Shown piece after piece: positions 9,141 to 19,252 of a stretch of DNA of 64,000 nt. This DNA comes from Massilimicrobiota sp. An134. GTDB lineage: Bacteria > Bacillota_I > Bacilli_A > Erysipelotrichales > Coprobacillaceae. The stretch lies in the NCBI RefSeq assembly GCF_002160815.1, contig NZ_NFLH01000008.1, positions 22,677-86,676 of the forward strand, read 5' to 3'. Positions within the stretch are counted from its first letter, which is position 1. Every line of letters starts with the position of its first letter. The notes under the pieces are model-generated. The model ran no database searches and was not told where the DNA came from. It saw only the letters and a program-made list of their open reading frames with translations. Made by a program: the position numbers and the translations under genes.

Positions 9141-9649
9141 GATTCTATTTCCTCCTCAATAATATCTTTCACAAAATCCAGCAAAGTCTGATCCATTAAA
9201 TAATAAGGTGTCTGATGACTTAACATAATCAAAGCCCCTTGTATTTCCTGTTCACAAAGCAATGGATAAATAGTCACTTGTTCCTGCTTACCATAAAATT
9301 CCATCGTCGTTTCAATATGCTGTTCTTTTTGATCTAATAATAATAGAAAATCTTTTGTTAAATCACGTCTTTGATATTTAGCCAGTCCATCTGATGAACA
9401 GACCACAATACATCTTTTATCACACAGTAAAAATGTATTATGATACTTACTATAAAGACGTTCTAATAAGATTTGAATTGTGGGACTTAATTTATGCAAG
9501 ATAGAAAATTTTGTTAAAACAATGTGATTATGTTCTACTGCAAACGAAACACTTTCTCCTTCTTTCAACATTAACTGTTTTCTAATTTCTTTAGGAATAA
9601 CAATTCTTCCCAAATCATCAATTCTTCTAACCATTCCAGTTGTTTTCAT
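9131..9649 (-). CDS. spoVT: Stage V sporulation regulator SpoVT
   Basis: 172 aa. The N-terminal MKTTGMVRRIDDLGRIVIPK is the AbrB-type swapped-hairpin DNA-binding domain (1-50), followed by a GAF-like domain (about 60-170). This length and domain pair distinguish SpoVT from AbrB or Abh, which lack the GAF domain. SpoVT modulates SigG-dependent genes in the forespore. It heads spoVT-rqcP-yabP-yabQ-divIC. In Bacillus yabM and yabN lie between spoVT and rqcP; here they are absent. Confidence 0.92.
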   Translation of the reverse strand: MKTTGMVRRIDDLGRIVIPKEIRKQLMLKEGESVSFAVEHNHIVLTKFSILHKLSPTIQILLERLYSKYHNTFLLCDKRCIVVCSSDGLAKYQRRDLTKDFLLLLDQKEQHIETTMEFYGKQEQVTIYPLLCEQEIQGALIMLSHQTPYYLMDQTLLDFVKDIIEEEIESCV

Positions 9650-9656
9650 GACTCTT

Positions 9657-10346
9657 TCACCTCAAATATTCATTTGATATTAGTATATCCACTCCCAATT
9701 CTTTTAATCTTTGATATTCTTTAAAATCAGGAATTGTCCATGAAGCAACAAGAATATTGTGTTGTTTTAATTGTTTGATTCTTTGGCTATTTAAAAAATC
9801 ATAACGTGGATGAAAAGCACCAATATGATATTTGAGAAGCTCCTGATATTTTTTATCATAATTTTCTTCCATTAAATATCCTACATATCCTTGTGGATAA
9901 AGACTTTTCATTTTTAATACTGATGGTAAATAAAATGATGAATAATAAATTTTCTTTTCAACACCTAACTGACAGACCAGCTGATGCACTTTTTCTTCAA
10001 GCTCAGTATAATGAATAACATCTGTCTTAAGTTCAATATTGACTAAAAAATCTTTATCTTGAATAAAAGTCAGCAAATCTTTTAATAATGGTAAAGGATA
10101 ATAACCAGCAGATCCATGAGAAAATGAAAATCTTTTTAATTCATCATATGTGTAGTCTTGAATATATCCTTTTCCATCACTTGTTCGATCAATGGTTTCA
10201 TCATGAATCAAAACCAGTTGACCATCCTTGGTCATATGAACATCTGTTTCCACGCCATCAAAGCCTTTTTGGTAAGCTTGAACAAAAGCTTCCATGGTAT
10301 TTTCTGGATACTGAGCACTATATCCTCTATGAGCGAATAATTTCAT
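9657..10346 (-). CDS. Glycerophosphodiester phosphodiesterase
   Basis: 229 aa GDPD-fold TIM barrel. HRGYSAQYPENT (H6 with the Glu at 15) and VETDVHMTKDGQLVLIHDETIDRT contain the catalytic His pair and metal ligands. It releases glycerol-3-phosphate from deacylated phospholipids. No signal peptide, so a cytoplasmic UgpQ/GlpQ2 type. It ends 7 bases before spoVT and may be co-transcribed with the spore cluster. Confidence 0.9.
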   Translation of the reverse strand: MKLFAHRGYSAQYPENTMEAFVQAYQKGFDGVETDVHMTKDGQLVLIHDETIDRTSDGKGYIQDYTYDELKRFSFSHGSAGYYPLPLLKDLLTFIQDKDFLVNIELKTDVIHYTELEEKVHQLVCQLGVEKKIYYSSFYLPSVLKMKSLYPQGYVGYLMEENYDKKYQELLKYHIGAFHPRYDFLNSQRIKQLKQHNILVASWTIPDFKEYQRLKELGVDILISNEYLR

Positions 10347-10368
10347 ATCTTTATCACCTGCACTATGC

Positions 10369-10380
10369 TATAATATTATA
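10369..10380. promoter_or_regulatory. Overlapping divergent -10 elements
   Basis: Plus strand: TGC followed by TATAAT at 10369-10374, an extended -10 about 29 bases before the HAD start. Minus strand: TATAAT at 10380-10375 facing the glycerophosphodiesterase gene. The two promoters share bases, so they probably compete for polymerase. Confidence 0.6.
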
Positions 10381-10402
10381 CTATAAATGTGAGGTGTTAC
10401 AA

Positions 10403-11182
10403 ATGATTAAAGCTATATTTTTTGATATTGATGGAACTCTTTTATCACACTCAACACAAAGTGTTCCTGAATCTACCAAATTAGCTCTGCAACTATTAAA
10501 AGAAAAAGGAATTTATACTTTTATCGCAACAGGAAGACATATTTCTGAAATCAGGGATTTACCTTTAGATGATTTAGAATTTGAAGGATATATTACACTT
10601 AATGGTCAATACTGTTACAACAAAAACAAAGTGATTTATGATTTACCAATTGATCCACAAGATATTCAACAAATTCTTTCTTTCATTGATCAAAAACCAT
10701 TTCCATGTATTTTTGTTGAAGATGATAAAATGTATATCAATTACCACAATCAAGCTGTTGAAACGGTTCAAAAGGCCATTTCTACTCCTTTACCTGAATT
10801 AGGTGATTTAAAACGTGGTTTGACTTATCCTATTTATCAAGTCATTCCTTATGATATTACAGTTGAACAAGAACAAGAAATTCTCCAACAGATGCCCCAC
10901 TGCCAATATACACGTTGGCATGATTTAGCCATTGATATCATTCCAAAAAAAGGTGGTAAACAAAATGGCATCTTAGAAGTTTTAAAAAGCTATCATATCT
11001 CACTTGAAGAAACAATGGCATTTGGTGATGGGCATAATGATATAGACATGTTAAAGTTAGTTAACATTGGTGCTGCAATGGGAAATGCAAAGGATGAAGT
11101 CAAAGAAGCCGCTGATGAAGTCACTGATGATATTGATCATGATGGTATTTATCAGGCACTCAAAAGACATCATATCATCTAA
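10403..11182 (+). CDS. Cof-type HAD phosphatase
   Basis: 259 aa from the ATG that follows GAGGTG by 6 bases; the open frame runs further upstream but across the divergent gene. FFDIDGTLL (D8, D10), ATGR, a Lys in the PKKGGKQNGI block and GDGHNDIDML define a HAD type IIB phosphatase. It resembles the HAD gene at 21616 (same FFDIDGTLL start and SVPxST block) more than the tandem pair at 5375-7014. Substrate unknown. Confidence 0.87.
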   Translation: MIKAIFFDIDGTLLSHSTQSVPESTKLALQLLKEKGIYTFIATGRHISEIRDLPLDDLEFEGYITLNGQYCYNKNKVIYDLPIDPQDIQQILSFIDQKPFPCIFVEDDKMYINYHNQAVETVQKAISTPLPELGDLKRGLTYPIYQVIPYDITVEQEQEILQQMPHCQYTRWHDLAIDIIPKKGGKQNGILEVLKSYHISLEETMAFGDGHNDIDMLKLVNIGAAMGNAKDEVKEAADEVTDDIDHDGIYQALKRHHII

Positions 11183-11205
11183 ATATTCATTTATCATTTT
11201 TGATA

Positions 11206-11235
11206 AAAGGACAAGGCATGAAAACCTTGTCCTTT
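11206..11235. terminator. Bidirectional terminator between HAD gene and pyrophosphatase
   Basis: AAAGGACAAGG / CCTTGTCCTTT with an 8-base loop between convergent genes. Confidence 0.88.
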
Positions 11236-11238
11236 GAT

Positions 11239-12879
11239 TTATTGTGTTAAAACTTCAGTAATCACAGGTACAACTTGTTTCTTTCTTGAAATAACACCAG
11301 GTAAACTTGCCTGCTGATCAACAAGTTCAACATGGAAAGCTGTTTCCACATAATCTTTACGAGGCCCTGCGACTAAAACTTCACTTGTCGCATTAATAAC
11401 ATCAGTTAAAAGCAACATTGTAAATTCCATATGATTATCTTTTGCAACCTGTTCCATATAATCAAGCATATCTTTTTTATATGGAGCAAATCCTTCAATA
11501 TCCATTGTATTGACTTGTGCAACACCTGCTGATAAATCACCAAATGTAAACTTCTTATAATCCTGATTGAAGATTTCTTCAACAGTTTTACCAACCAATG
11601 AAGTTCCTGCTTTAAACATACTCATACCAAATTCTTGAATATCTACTCCAGCTATAGCTGCAAGTTCTTTAGCCATTTTGGTATCGGTTGGTGTACATGT
11701 CGGAGATTTAAATAACAATGTATCACTGATAATAGCCCCTAACATTAAACCAGCCATATCTTGAGGAATCTCAACACCAGATTCTTTATAGCATTTTGCT
11801 ACAATTGTTGCAGTACATCCAACTGGTTCAGCTCTAAATAATACTGGTCCAACTGTTTGAATATCAGCAACTCTATGATGGTCAATGATTTCTAAAATTT
11901 CAGCTTCTTCAATGCCATCAATAGCCTGACTTCTTTCATTGTGATCGACTTGAATGACTTTCTTCTTCATTCCATTTAACACCTGATAACGTGAAATAGA
12001 TCCAACAACTCTACCCATAAAATCAATAACTGGGTAACTACGATAACGTGTTTCACTCATGACTTCTTTAACATAATCGACTGTATCATCAGTTGAAAAA
12101 GTTGTTAAACCACCTTTTTGCATCACATATTCTACTGGCACAGCCTGAATAATTTGTTGTGATGCCATGAATGTATTAAATGGTGTTGAAATGACACTCA
12201 TATGTGCATCTGCACAACGCTGTAATAATTCTTTAGAGATAGAAAGTGATCCAGTTAAAATAATCAATGATATCTTTTTATTCATTAAATGTTCAATCGC
12301 TTCATCACGATCTCCACCTACAATGACAACATCATTTTCATGCACACGTTTACTAGCTTCTTCGCCAGTCATAGCGGCAATATGAATTTCGCCTTTGATT
12401 GTCTTTAACTGTTTATCCAAATAAAGAATACTTGCATCCAATGTATCAATCACATTTTCAATTGGTGTATTTGCTTCTTTTAGAATTTGACTGTCCCATT
12501 GATCCATATATCCTTCAATAATATTAGAAGTTGATAATAATCCCAATAACTGACTATGATCATCTAATACTGGAGCACTTTTTAAATTCTGCTGTTTCAT
12601 TAATGACCATGCTGTTTTTAATGTTAATTCTTTTGAAAAGACTGTCACTTTATCATATTCTAAGTCTTCAACTGTCTGTTTAACAGTTTTTAATAAAACT
12701 GGAATCTCTGTATGGAATCTTTTTAAAATATATTCCGTTTCCTTATTAATTTCTCCTAATCTGACTGGTACCGCATTATAACGTCCAATTGTAAATAAAT
12801 AATTGGCATAAGCAATCGCACTACAAATAGAATCACTATCTGGATTTTTATGCCCACTGACAAAAACAATATCTTTCAT
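11239..12879 (-). CDS. ppaC: CBS/DRTGG-domain family II inorganic pyrophosphatase
   Basis: 546 aa Mn-dependent pyrophosphatase. GHKNPDSDS (H10, D14, D16) and DHH (333-335) are the metal-binding motifs of the DHH/DHHA2 phosphoesterase. The catalytic DHH domain is split by an insert of CBS (about 70-125), DRTGG (140-245) and CBS (250-305) domains. In this architecture, known from Clostridium perfringens and others, adenine nucleotides bind the CBS pair and control activity. It lies 15 bases after the YheO-type regulator and is surely co-transcribed with it. Confidence 0.93.
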   Translation of the reverse strand: MKDIVFVSGHKNPDSDSICSAIAYANYLFTIGRYNAVPVRLGEINKETEYILKRFHTEIPVLLKTVKQTVEDLEYDKVTVFSKELTLKTAWSLMKQQNLKSAPVLDDHSQLLGLLSTSNIIEGYMDQWDSQILKEANTPIENVIDTLDASILYLDKQLKTIKGEIHIAAMTGEEASKRVHENDVVIVGGDRDEAIEHLMNKKISLIILTGSLSISKELLQRCADAHMSVISTPFNTFMASQQIIQAVPVEYVMQKGGLTTFSTDDTVDYVKEVMSETRYRSYPVIDFMGRVVGSISRYQVLNGMKKKVIQVDHNERSQAIDGIEEAEILEIIDHHRVADIQTVGPVLFRAEPVGCTATIVAKCYKESGVEIPQDMAGLMLGAIISDTLLFKSPTCTPTDTKMAKELAAIAGVDIQEFGMSMFKAGTSLVGKTVEEIFNQDYKKFTFGDLSAGVAQVNTMDIEGFAPYKKDMLDYMEQVAKDNHMEFTMLLLTDVINATSEVLVAGPRKDYVETAFHVELVDQQASLPGVISRKKQVVPVITEVLTQ

Positions 12880-12894
12880 GTCTATCCCCTTTCT

Positions 12895-13554
12895 CTACAT
12901 TTTCTTTAAATAACGATAAATTGTCGGTTCACTAACAGCCAATTTTTCAGCAACAAGTACAATTGCACCCTTGACTTTAAATGTTCCTTTTTCCTGTAAG
13001 TATTTGACAACCTTGATCTTTTCTTCAACATTTAATCTTTCAACTAGAAAATAACTTGGAAAGCCCATTTTTTCCAGGCATTCTTTAATATATTTATCAA
13101 TCATTTCATCCAATGGTGATGATAAAATCTCAATTGGATTATCAAGCTTAAATTCTACGTCTTTACGTTCTTTAATACCAAGAATTCTTTTTAATGTCGT
13201 TTCTATATATTCATAATCAGAAATATTGACATTGACACAAAGCATTCCTACAGGCATTTCCTGCCCATCTTCTTTGATAAAGTATGTTGCTGAACGAAGT
13301 AATTTTCCATCACTACCTGTTGTTTTATAATTCATGACATAATCATGATCTTTATATTGTTTTGTTTTTAAGTAATGAATAGATAAATTAGATAATTTAG
13401 CACCTATTTCTCTACCAGAAATATGACTATTCGCAATCGCAACAATTTCCTGTTCTTTGGAAGTGAGATCATGAAGCGCTACTTCCACATTATCACCTAA
13501 AGCCTCCCCTAAAAAATCAACTAACTTTGCATAGGGTTCTAATAATTTATACAT
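12895..13554 (-). CDS. YheO-type PAS/HTH transcriptional regulator
   Basis: 219 aa. Residues about 1-115 match the YheO PAS-like domain (GxxxEVALHDL block), and the C-terminus (about 160-218) is a helix-turn-helix with KLAVSEPTIYRYLKKM. The ligand is unknown; the Escherichia relative DauR responds to D-arginine. The ATG at 13554 lies 8 bases after GGAGG; the longer frame starts with TTG inside that site. It is followed by ppaC, so it may sense a metabolite tied to pyrophosphate, but that is inference. A palindrome lies just upstream. Confidence 0.8.
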   Translation of the reverse strand: MYKLLEPYAKLVDFLGEALGDNVEVALHDLTSKEQEIVAIANSHISGREIGAKLSNLSIHYLKTKQYKDHDYVMNYKTTGSDGKLLRSATYFIKEDGQEMPVGMLCVNVNISDYEYIETTLKRILGIKERKDVEFKLDNPIEILSSPLDEMIDKYIKECLEKMGFPSYFLVERLNVEEKIKVVKYLQEKGTFKVKGAIVLVAEKLAVSEPTIYRYLKKM

Positions 13555-13573
13555 GAATTTCGCCTCCAATGTG

Positions 13574-13623
13574 ATTATACACTATATTTTCAAAAAGAGA
13601 TAGCTTTTTTATCATGATAAAAA
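13574..13623 (-). promoter_or_regulatory. Promoter and palindromic operator of the YheO regulator-ppaC operon
   Basis: A -10 TATAAT (13579-13574) lies upstream of the ribosome site. An 18-base perfect palindrome TTTTTATCATGATAAAAA at 13606-13623 covers the region just upstream of the expected -35, where no good -35 sequence is seen. Probably an autoregulatory site. Confidence 0.5.
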
Positions 13624-13653
13624 CTAATTATGAAATTTCTATAGATGCATCAA

Positions 13654-13965
13654 TCATATATTGATCATCACTCCCATTATATTCTGTGAAAGATAGCTCC
13701 TCAAAAAGATTGTGACAAGAATTTCTGCAATGATGCCACATATCATACCATTCATACAGGACTTCGCTTTTTGAGGAAAGTCTTTACGCCAAATGATATA
13801 TAAAACCAATCCTGCAAGTGGCGCAAAAAAGGAGATCAGAGAAAATAAAAAACTAGGTGCATCTGTTTCATGATAGACATATGGTGAATTTTGTAAGGGA
13901 TAGCCACAATTTGGACAATACTGCATATCCTCCTGAACCTCTTTTCCACAATAATGACAATACAC
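13654..13965 (-). CDS. Zinc-ribbon membrane protein
   Basis: 103 aa from the preferred GTG at 13965, which lies 8 bases after AAGGAAG; a further GTG at 13974 is too close to that site. Two CxxC pairs (YCHYCG, YCPNCG) form an N-terminal zinc ribbon. Two hydrophobic segments follow (about 38-60 and 75-92). Function unknown. Similar zinc-ribbon membrane proteins occur at 55040 and 62327, but only the ribbon is shared. Confidence 0.7.
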   Translation of the reverse strand: MYCHYCGKEVQEDMQYCPNCGYPLQNSPYVYHETDAPSFLFSLISFFAPLAGLVLYIIWRKDFPQKAKSCMNGMICGIIAEILVTIFLRSYLSQNIMGVMINI

Positions 13966-14100
13966 AAAAACCACTTCCTTTTCTACAATCTTTTTATGAC
14001 ATCATTATCATATTCAATTTTTTAAAATAACTCTTCTTCATATTATTATATCATTTTAAATTCAATAACAAAACAAACATAATCCAAACTATAAAACAAA

Positions 14101-14131
14101 AGACTTAACTTCTTTTATAGAAATTAAGTCT
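14101..14131 (-). terminator. Terminator of the gal operon
   Basis: AGACTTAA / TTAAGTCT with an inner TTTCT/AGAAG pairing; followed on the minus strand by TTTTG and another T run. Confidence 0.75.
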
Positions 14132-14140
14132 CCTATCATT

Positions 14141-15421
14141 TTAATCAATAACTTTCATACCACCATATTTTCTGATTTTTAAAATATGACAGCTTCCTTC
14201 ACCAAAATATTTTTCAATTCCCTGTTTATATGCTTCAACATAATCATCTTCTACAAAAGCTTGAATTGTTCCAGCAAAACCACCACCATGAACACGACAT
14301 ACTCCATGTGCTCCTAATAAATTTTCAGACAATGCGAGAGCTAAAGAAACAGCCTGTTGTCCAACATAATGATTAGAATAAATATTTTGAAGATATTTAA
14401 ACGAACTTTCTCCTGAAGCTTTGACAATTGTCTTAAAAGTATCAAAGTCTTCCTGTTTTAATGACTGAACAGCCTGTTGAACACGTTTATTTTCTTTAAA
14501 GACATGAATGGCTCTTAAAACAGCACGGTCATTGACTGCTTCTCTGACTTCAGTTAAATGTTCATAAAATTCTTTTTCGTCCACATCTCTTAAGTATTCC
14601 TGATGGAAGAAATGATCGACTTCTTTCAATTCTTCAGGAATAGACGCATAATCTTCTGTTAAATCAGCGTGTGAAGCATGGACATCAACAATACACAAAC
14701 TATGATGGAAACGTGGAAAATCAACATTTATTTTTTCTACAATAGGATTTTCATTATCCTTGAAATCAATATGAATCAAACTTCCCACTGAGCAGGCACA
14801 TTGATCCATTAATCCACATGGTTTTCCAAAATAAACATTTTCACTATATTGACCAATTTTCGCAATTGTGACAGGATCTACTTTCATATCATTATACATA
14901 CCTGATAATATTGTTCCAATCATCACTTCAAAGGCAGCTGATGAAGATAATCCAGATCCTTGTAAAACATCACTTGTCATATATCCCACAAAGCCACCAA
15001 TTTTATGTTGAAGTTGTTGGAATCTAGCAAGAATACCACGAATCAATCCTTCTGATGACTCTTTTTCATTTTCTCTTAATGTCAAATCATCAATGTGAAT
15101 AGCTTCAATATCATAATCATCAGATAAAATTTTAATCTTTGTATCATCTTTTGCAACGACTGCAATGATATCTAAATTAATAGCTGCAGCTAAAACTTCA
15201 CCATGTTGATGATCAGTATGATTTCCACAAACCTCGCTTCTTCCAGGTGTGCTATAAATGCTGACTTCCTGATCACCATATAAATCAATGAATTTTTCAA
15301 TAGCTTGAACATATCTTAATTTTTGATGTTCTAATTGTTCTTGATCAACATAAATATCTAAAAATGTATCATTATAAACATTGTTTTGAATATCTTGAAT
15401 AATTAAACTTGCTTTTTTCAT
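14141..15421 (-). CDS. galK: Galactokinase
   Basis: 426 aa GHMP kinase that phosphorylates galactose at C1. The N-terminal substrate loop is GRSEVCGNHTDHQHGE, the ATP loop is LQGSGLSSSAAFE, and the C-terminal GHMP block is HGGGFAGT. The first motif departs from the usual GRxNxxGEHxDY form; the clostridial branch of GalK shows similar changes, so I do not read it as loss of function. The ATG overlaps the galM stop as TAATG. Confidence 0.93.
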   Translation of the reverse strand: MKKASLIIQDIQNNVYNDTFLDIYVDQEQLEHQKLRYVQAIEKFIDLYGDQEVSIYSTPGRSEVCGNHTDHQHGEVLAAAINLDIIAVVAKDDTKIKILSDDYDIEAIHIDDLTLRENEKESSEGLIRGILARFQQLQHKIGGFVGYMTSDVLQGSGLSSSAAFEVMIGTILSGMYNDMKVDPVTIAKIGQYSENVYFGKPCGLMDQCACSVGSLIHIDFKDNENPIVEKINVDFPRFHHSLCIVDVHASHADLTEDYASIPEELKEVDHFFHQEYLRDVDEKEFYEHLTEVREAVNDRAVLRAIHVFKENKRVQQAVQSLKQEDFDTFKTIVKASGESSFKYLQNIYSNHYVGQQAVSLALALSENLLGAHGVCRVHGGGFAGTIQAFVEDDYVEAYKQGIEKYFGEGSCHILKIRKYGGMKVID

Positions 15422-16434
15422 TATTGAATAACTTTAAACTGATATGATGTTATTTCATCATATGTTTCTCCTTTCTTTAATAGTGTTGTTGGATGTTCTT
15501 CTAAATGAATCGCATCAGGCATATTCTGTGTTTCAATACATACAGCATCTCTTGCATAATAGCGTTCTCCATATTTTCCTAATCTTCCATCCAAATAATT
15601 AGCTGTATAAATCTGAGCTTGTGGTAAAGTCGTTGACACAATCAATTGTCTTCCTGTTGGCTCATGAGTTAAAATCACCTGATTGCTTTGCGTATCAAAA
15701 AGAAATGGATGATCAAATCCTTTACCAATTTTTAACTGTTCATCATCCTGTTCTACTCTTTCACCAATAAGTGCAGGTTGTCTGAAATCAAATGGTGTTC
15801 CTTCAACATCTTTCAATTCACCAGTTGTTAAACCATCAGAGTCAACGCAGGCAAATTGGGATGCATGAATCTGTAAAGTATGCTGATAGATGTTTTCTTT
15901 GTGTCCTGACAAATTAAAATATGAATGATTTGTAATATTAATAAGTGTATCTGCTGATGATGTTGCCTGATAATGAGCTGTTAAAGTATCATCTTTTAAT
16001 GTATATATGACTGTTAAATCTAAATCACCTGGATAACCTTCTTCTCCATCTTTTGATAAATAGTGAAGTTTTAATGTGTGTTCATCTTCAATTGTATAAT
16101 CAAAAACCTGATAACTAAATCCTTTGATCCCACCATGTAAATGGTTAGGACCGTTATTAACAGCCAAATGGTAATCTTGACCATTTAAACTAAATTGTCC
16201 TGCTTTAATTCTATTAGCAACTCTTCCTACCAACGCTCCTAAATAAGCATCTAATGTCTGGTATTGTGTAAAATCATCATAACCTAAAACGACATCATCT
16301 TTATGTCCATTTTTATCTGCCATGATAACTTTGATAATTGTACATCCATAATTGGATACAACAACTTCTAATTGTTCATTTTTCATAGAAATCAAATCAA
16401 TTTGATCATCTATATGTTTGATCACTTCAATCAT
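15421..16434 (-). CDS. galM: Aldose 1-epimerase (galactose mutarotase)
   Basis: 337 aa. NHLHGG and NHSYFNLSG carry the two active-site histidines of galactose mutarotase, and the C-terminal ETQNMPDAIH block holds the catalytic Glu. It converts beta- to alpha-galactose for GalK. The gene overlaps the galT end by 8 bases and is coupled to galK by TAATG. Confidence 0.95.
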   Translation of the reverse strand: MIEVIKHIDDQIDLISMKNEQLEVVVSNYGCTIIKVIMADKNGHKDDVVLGYDDFTQYQTLDAYLGALVGRVANRIKAGQFSLNGQDYHLAVNNGPNHLHGGIKGFSYQVFDYTIEDEHTLKLHYLSKDGEEGYPGDLDLTVIYTLKDDTLTAHYQATSSADTLINITNHSYFNLSGHKENIYQHTLQIHASQFACVDSDGLTTGELKDVEGTPFDFRQPALIGERVEQDDEQLKIGKGFDHPFLFDTQSNQVILTHEPTGRQLIVSTTLPQAQIYTANYLDGRLGKYGERYYARDAVCIETQNMPDAIHLEEHPTTLLKKGETYDEITSYQFKVIQ

Positions 16435-17935
16435 TATTATCCTCCTCCTTACATAATGACTCTACAAAACTACAAAACGCTTCAATACCTTCATCATTCA
16501 TTTTAAAAACACCAGCATCTTCTAAAACTTCTACAAACTTTATTGTGAGAGCTGTTTTCAAAACATCATCAACCGTATCTTCTTGAATCTGATAGTTTTC
16601 TTTGATTTCATTATACCATAATTCATGTTTCTGTAATTCAGGATATTCACTGATTTCTTTTTTTCCTAATAGACAGTCTTTTAATAATTCCAATTCCACT
16701 TTCAAACGTGCTGGTAAAACTGCTAAGCCCATCACTTCTATTAAACCAATATTTTCTTTTTTAATATGATGCAATGAAGCATGAGGATGAAAAATACCAT
16801 CAGGATGTTCTTGAGAAGTTCGATTATTTCTTAAGACAAGATCCATTTGATAGTCATGATTTTTCATTCTTGCGATTGGAGTGATGGTATTATGTGGTGT
16901 TTGATCACTGTGTGAAAGAATATCTAGAGATGGATTAGAATAATTCTTCCATGCTTTTAATGTTTTTGTCGCAAATTCAACAATTTTTTGTGAATCTTGG
17001 CAAGTTACTCTGATTGTTGAAAGTGGCCATTTTAATATTTCAATCTTTAAATCAGGATATTTATCCCATGACATTGTTTTAATAACATCTGCATTATTCA
17101 TTGGAAACTCATAACATCCACCCTGATAATGATCATGTGTTAAAATTGATCCTCCTACAATTGGTAAATCTGCATTAGAACCTAACATATAATGAGGAAA
17201 CTGTTCAACAAAGGATAACAGATGTTGAAACGTATCTTGATTAATCACCATAGGAATATGTTCCTTATTTAAAACAATACAGTGTTCATTATAATAAACA
17301 TAAGGTGAGTATTGTAAATAATAATCTGTATCATTTAATTTCAATGGAATAATACGGTGGTTTTGTCTGGCAGGACGATTAAAATCACCGCTAAAACCTA
17401 CATTTTCTTTGCATAGTAAACATTGAGGATATCCACTTGTTTTGACTAACTTTGCTTTTGCAATATCTTTAGGATCTTTCTCTGGTTTAGACAGATTAAT
17501 CGTAATATCTATATTGCCATATTTATAATATTTTTGAAATTTAATATTCTGGTCCGTTCTGTTTTTACGAATATAATGAGAATCAATAGAAAGCTGATAA
17601 AAATACTTTGTCGCATCCTGAGGAGAATGAGTATAGCGTTGACGAAATTCTCGAATCACCTCACTAGGTCTAGGCATCAGACAATTCATAATGCGTGTAT
17701 CAAATAAATCTTTTTCCACAATACTATCTTCAATAATTCCCTTATCCACTGCATAGTCTAACATCTTTTCTAAAATACCTGTACTGTCACTAATCGTTTC
17801 ATGAATATCTTCTTTATAAAATTCATTCATTTTTAATAAATCCAACAGTAAATTGACTGTATAGTCCACATCTTCCTCTTGAATCAGATGATGATCTAAC
17901 CCAAATTGTATTAACTGATTAATCTCATGGTTCAT
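16427..17935 (-). CDS. galT: UDP-glucose--hexose-1-phosphate uridylyltransferase, class II
   Basis: 502 aa, the long Firmicute type of GalT. It exchanges UMP between UDP-glucose and galactose-1-phosphate. LTHDHYQGG is the active-site His region, and PRPSEV and GFSGDFNRPARQNHR are typical of the class. The ATG at 17935 is preferred because GGGAGG lies just upstream; the open frame extends 20 codons more but without a ribosome site. First gene of galT-galM-galK; no galE is seen in this window. Confidence 0.94.
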   Translation of the reverse strand: MNHEINQLIQFGLDHHLIQEEDVDYTVNLLLDLLKMNEFYKEDIHETISDSTGILEKMLDYAVDKGIIEDSIVEKDLFDTRIMNCLMPRPSEVIREFRQRYTHSPQDATKYFYQLSIDSHYIRKNRTDQNIKFQKYYKYGNIDITINLSKPEKDPKDIAKAKLVKTSGYPQCLLCKENVGFSGDFNRPARQNHRIIPLKLNDTDYYLQYSPYVYYNEHCIVLNKEHIPMVINQDTFQHLLSFVEQFPHYMLGSNADLPIVGGSILTHDHYQGGCYEFPMNNADVIKTMSWDKYPDLKIEILKWPLSTIRVTCQDSQKIVEFATKTLKAWKNYSNPSLDILSHSDQTPHNTITPIARMKNHDYQMDLVLRNNRTSQEHPDGIFHPHASLHHIKKENIGLIEVMGLAVLPARLKVELELLKDCLLGKKEISEYPELQKHELWYNEIKENYQIQEDTVDDVLKTALTIKFVEVLEDAGVFKMNDEGIEAFCSFVESLCKEEDNND

Positions 17936-17962
17936 ATTTTGATCCTCCCTTTTCTTACCTAT

Positions 17963-17991
17963 ACCATACCACGCTTTTAACAAAACTTCAA
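17963..17991 (-). promoter_or_regulatory. Promoter of galT-galM-galK
   Basis: TTGAAG (17991-17986), 17-base spacer, TATGGT (17968-17963) on the minus strand. The operator half-sites begin 8 bases upstream of the -35. Confidence 0.65.
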
Positions 17992-17998
17992 ACATTAT

Positions 17999-18027
17999 TT
18001 ACTTATTTTTAAGTAAAATTTTACTTA
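17999..18027. promoter_or_regulatory. Triple half-site operator between galT and the LacI-family gene
   Basis: Three 7-base half-sites TTACTTA (17999), TAAGTAA (18010) and TTACTTA (18021) alternate in orientation at exact 11-base spacing. The last two form a perfect 18-base palindrome, TAAGTAAAATTTTACTTA. Probably bound by the adjacent LacI-family regulator. Confidence 0.7.
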
Positions 18028-18030
18028 TAA

Positions 18031-19092
<1,062 letters not shown>

Positions 19093-19164
19093 TTTCTAAC
19101 AAAAATCATATGATAAACTTCGTGTTTATCAACTGAAATAATCAATTTTTTAAAAAAATATATA

Positions 19165-19252
19165 TTGGATAAATAAAAAAACAGGACTGATGAAGCAACC
19201 CTTATGATTTGGATAATCCGATCATAAAGATCACTTCATTTCCCTGTTTTAT
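19165..19252. terminator. Long branched terminator between the regulator and nfnB
   Basis: Outer arms AAAACAGG ... CCTGTTTT and GATGAAG ... CTTCAT enclose an inner repeat ATGATTTGGAT / ATCCGATCAT. It is about 85 bases long, more structure than a plain terminator needs, between convergent genes. Confidence 0.55.
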
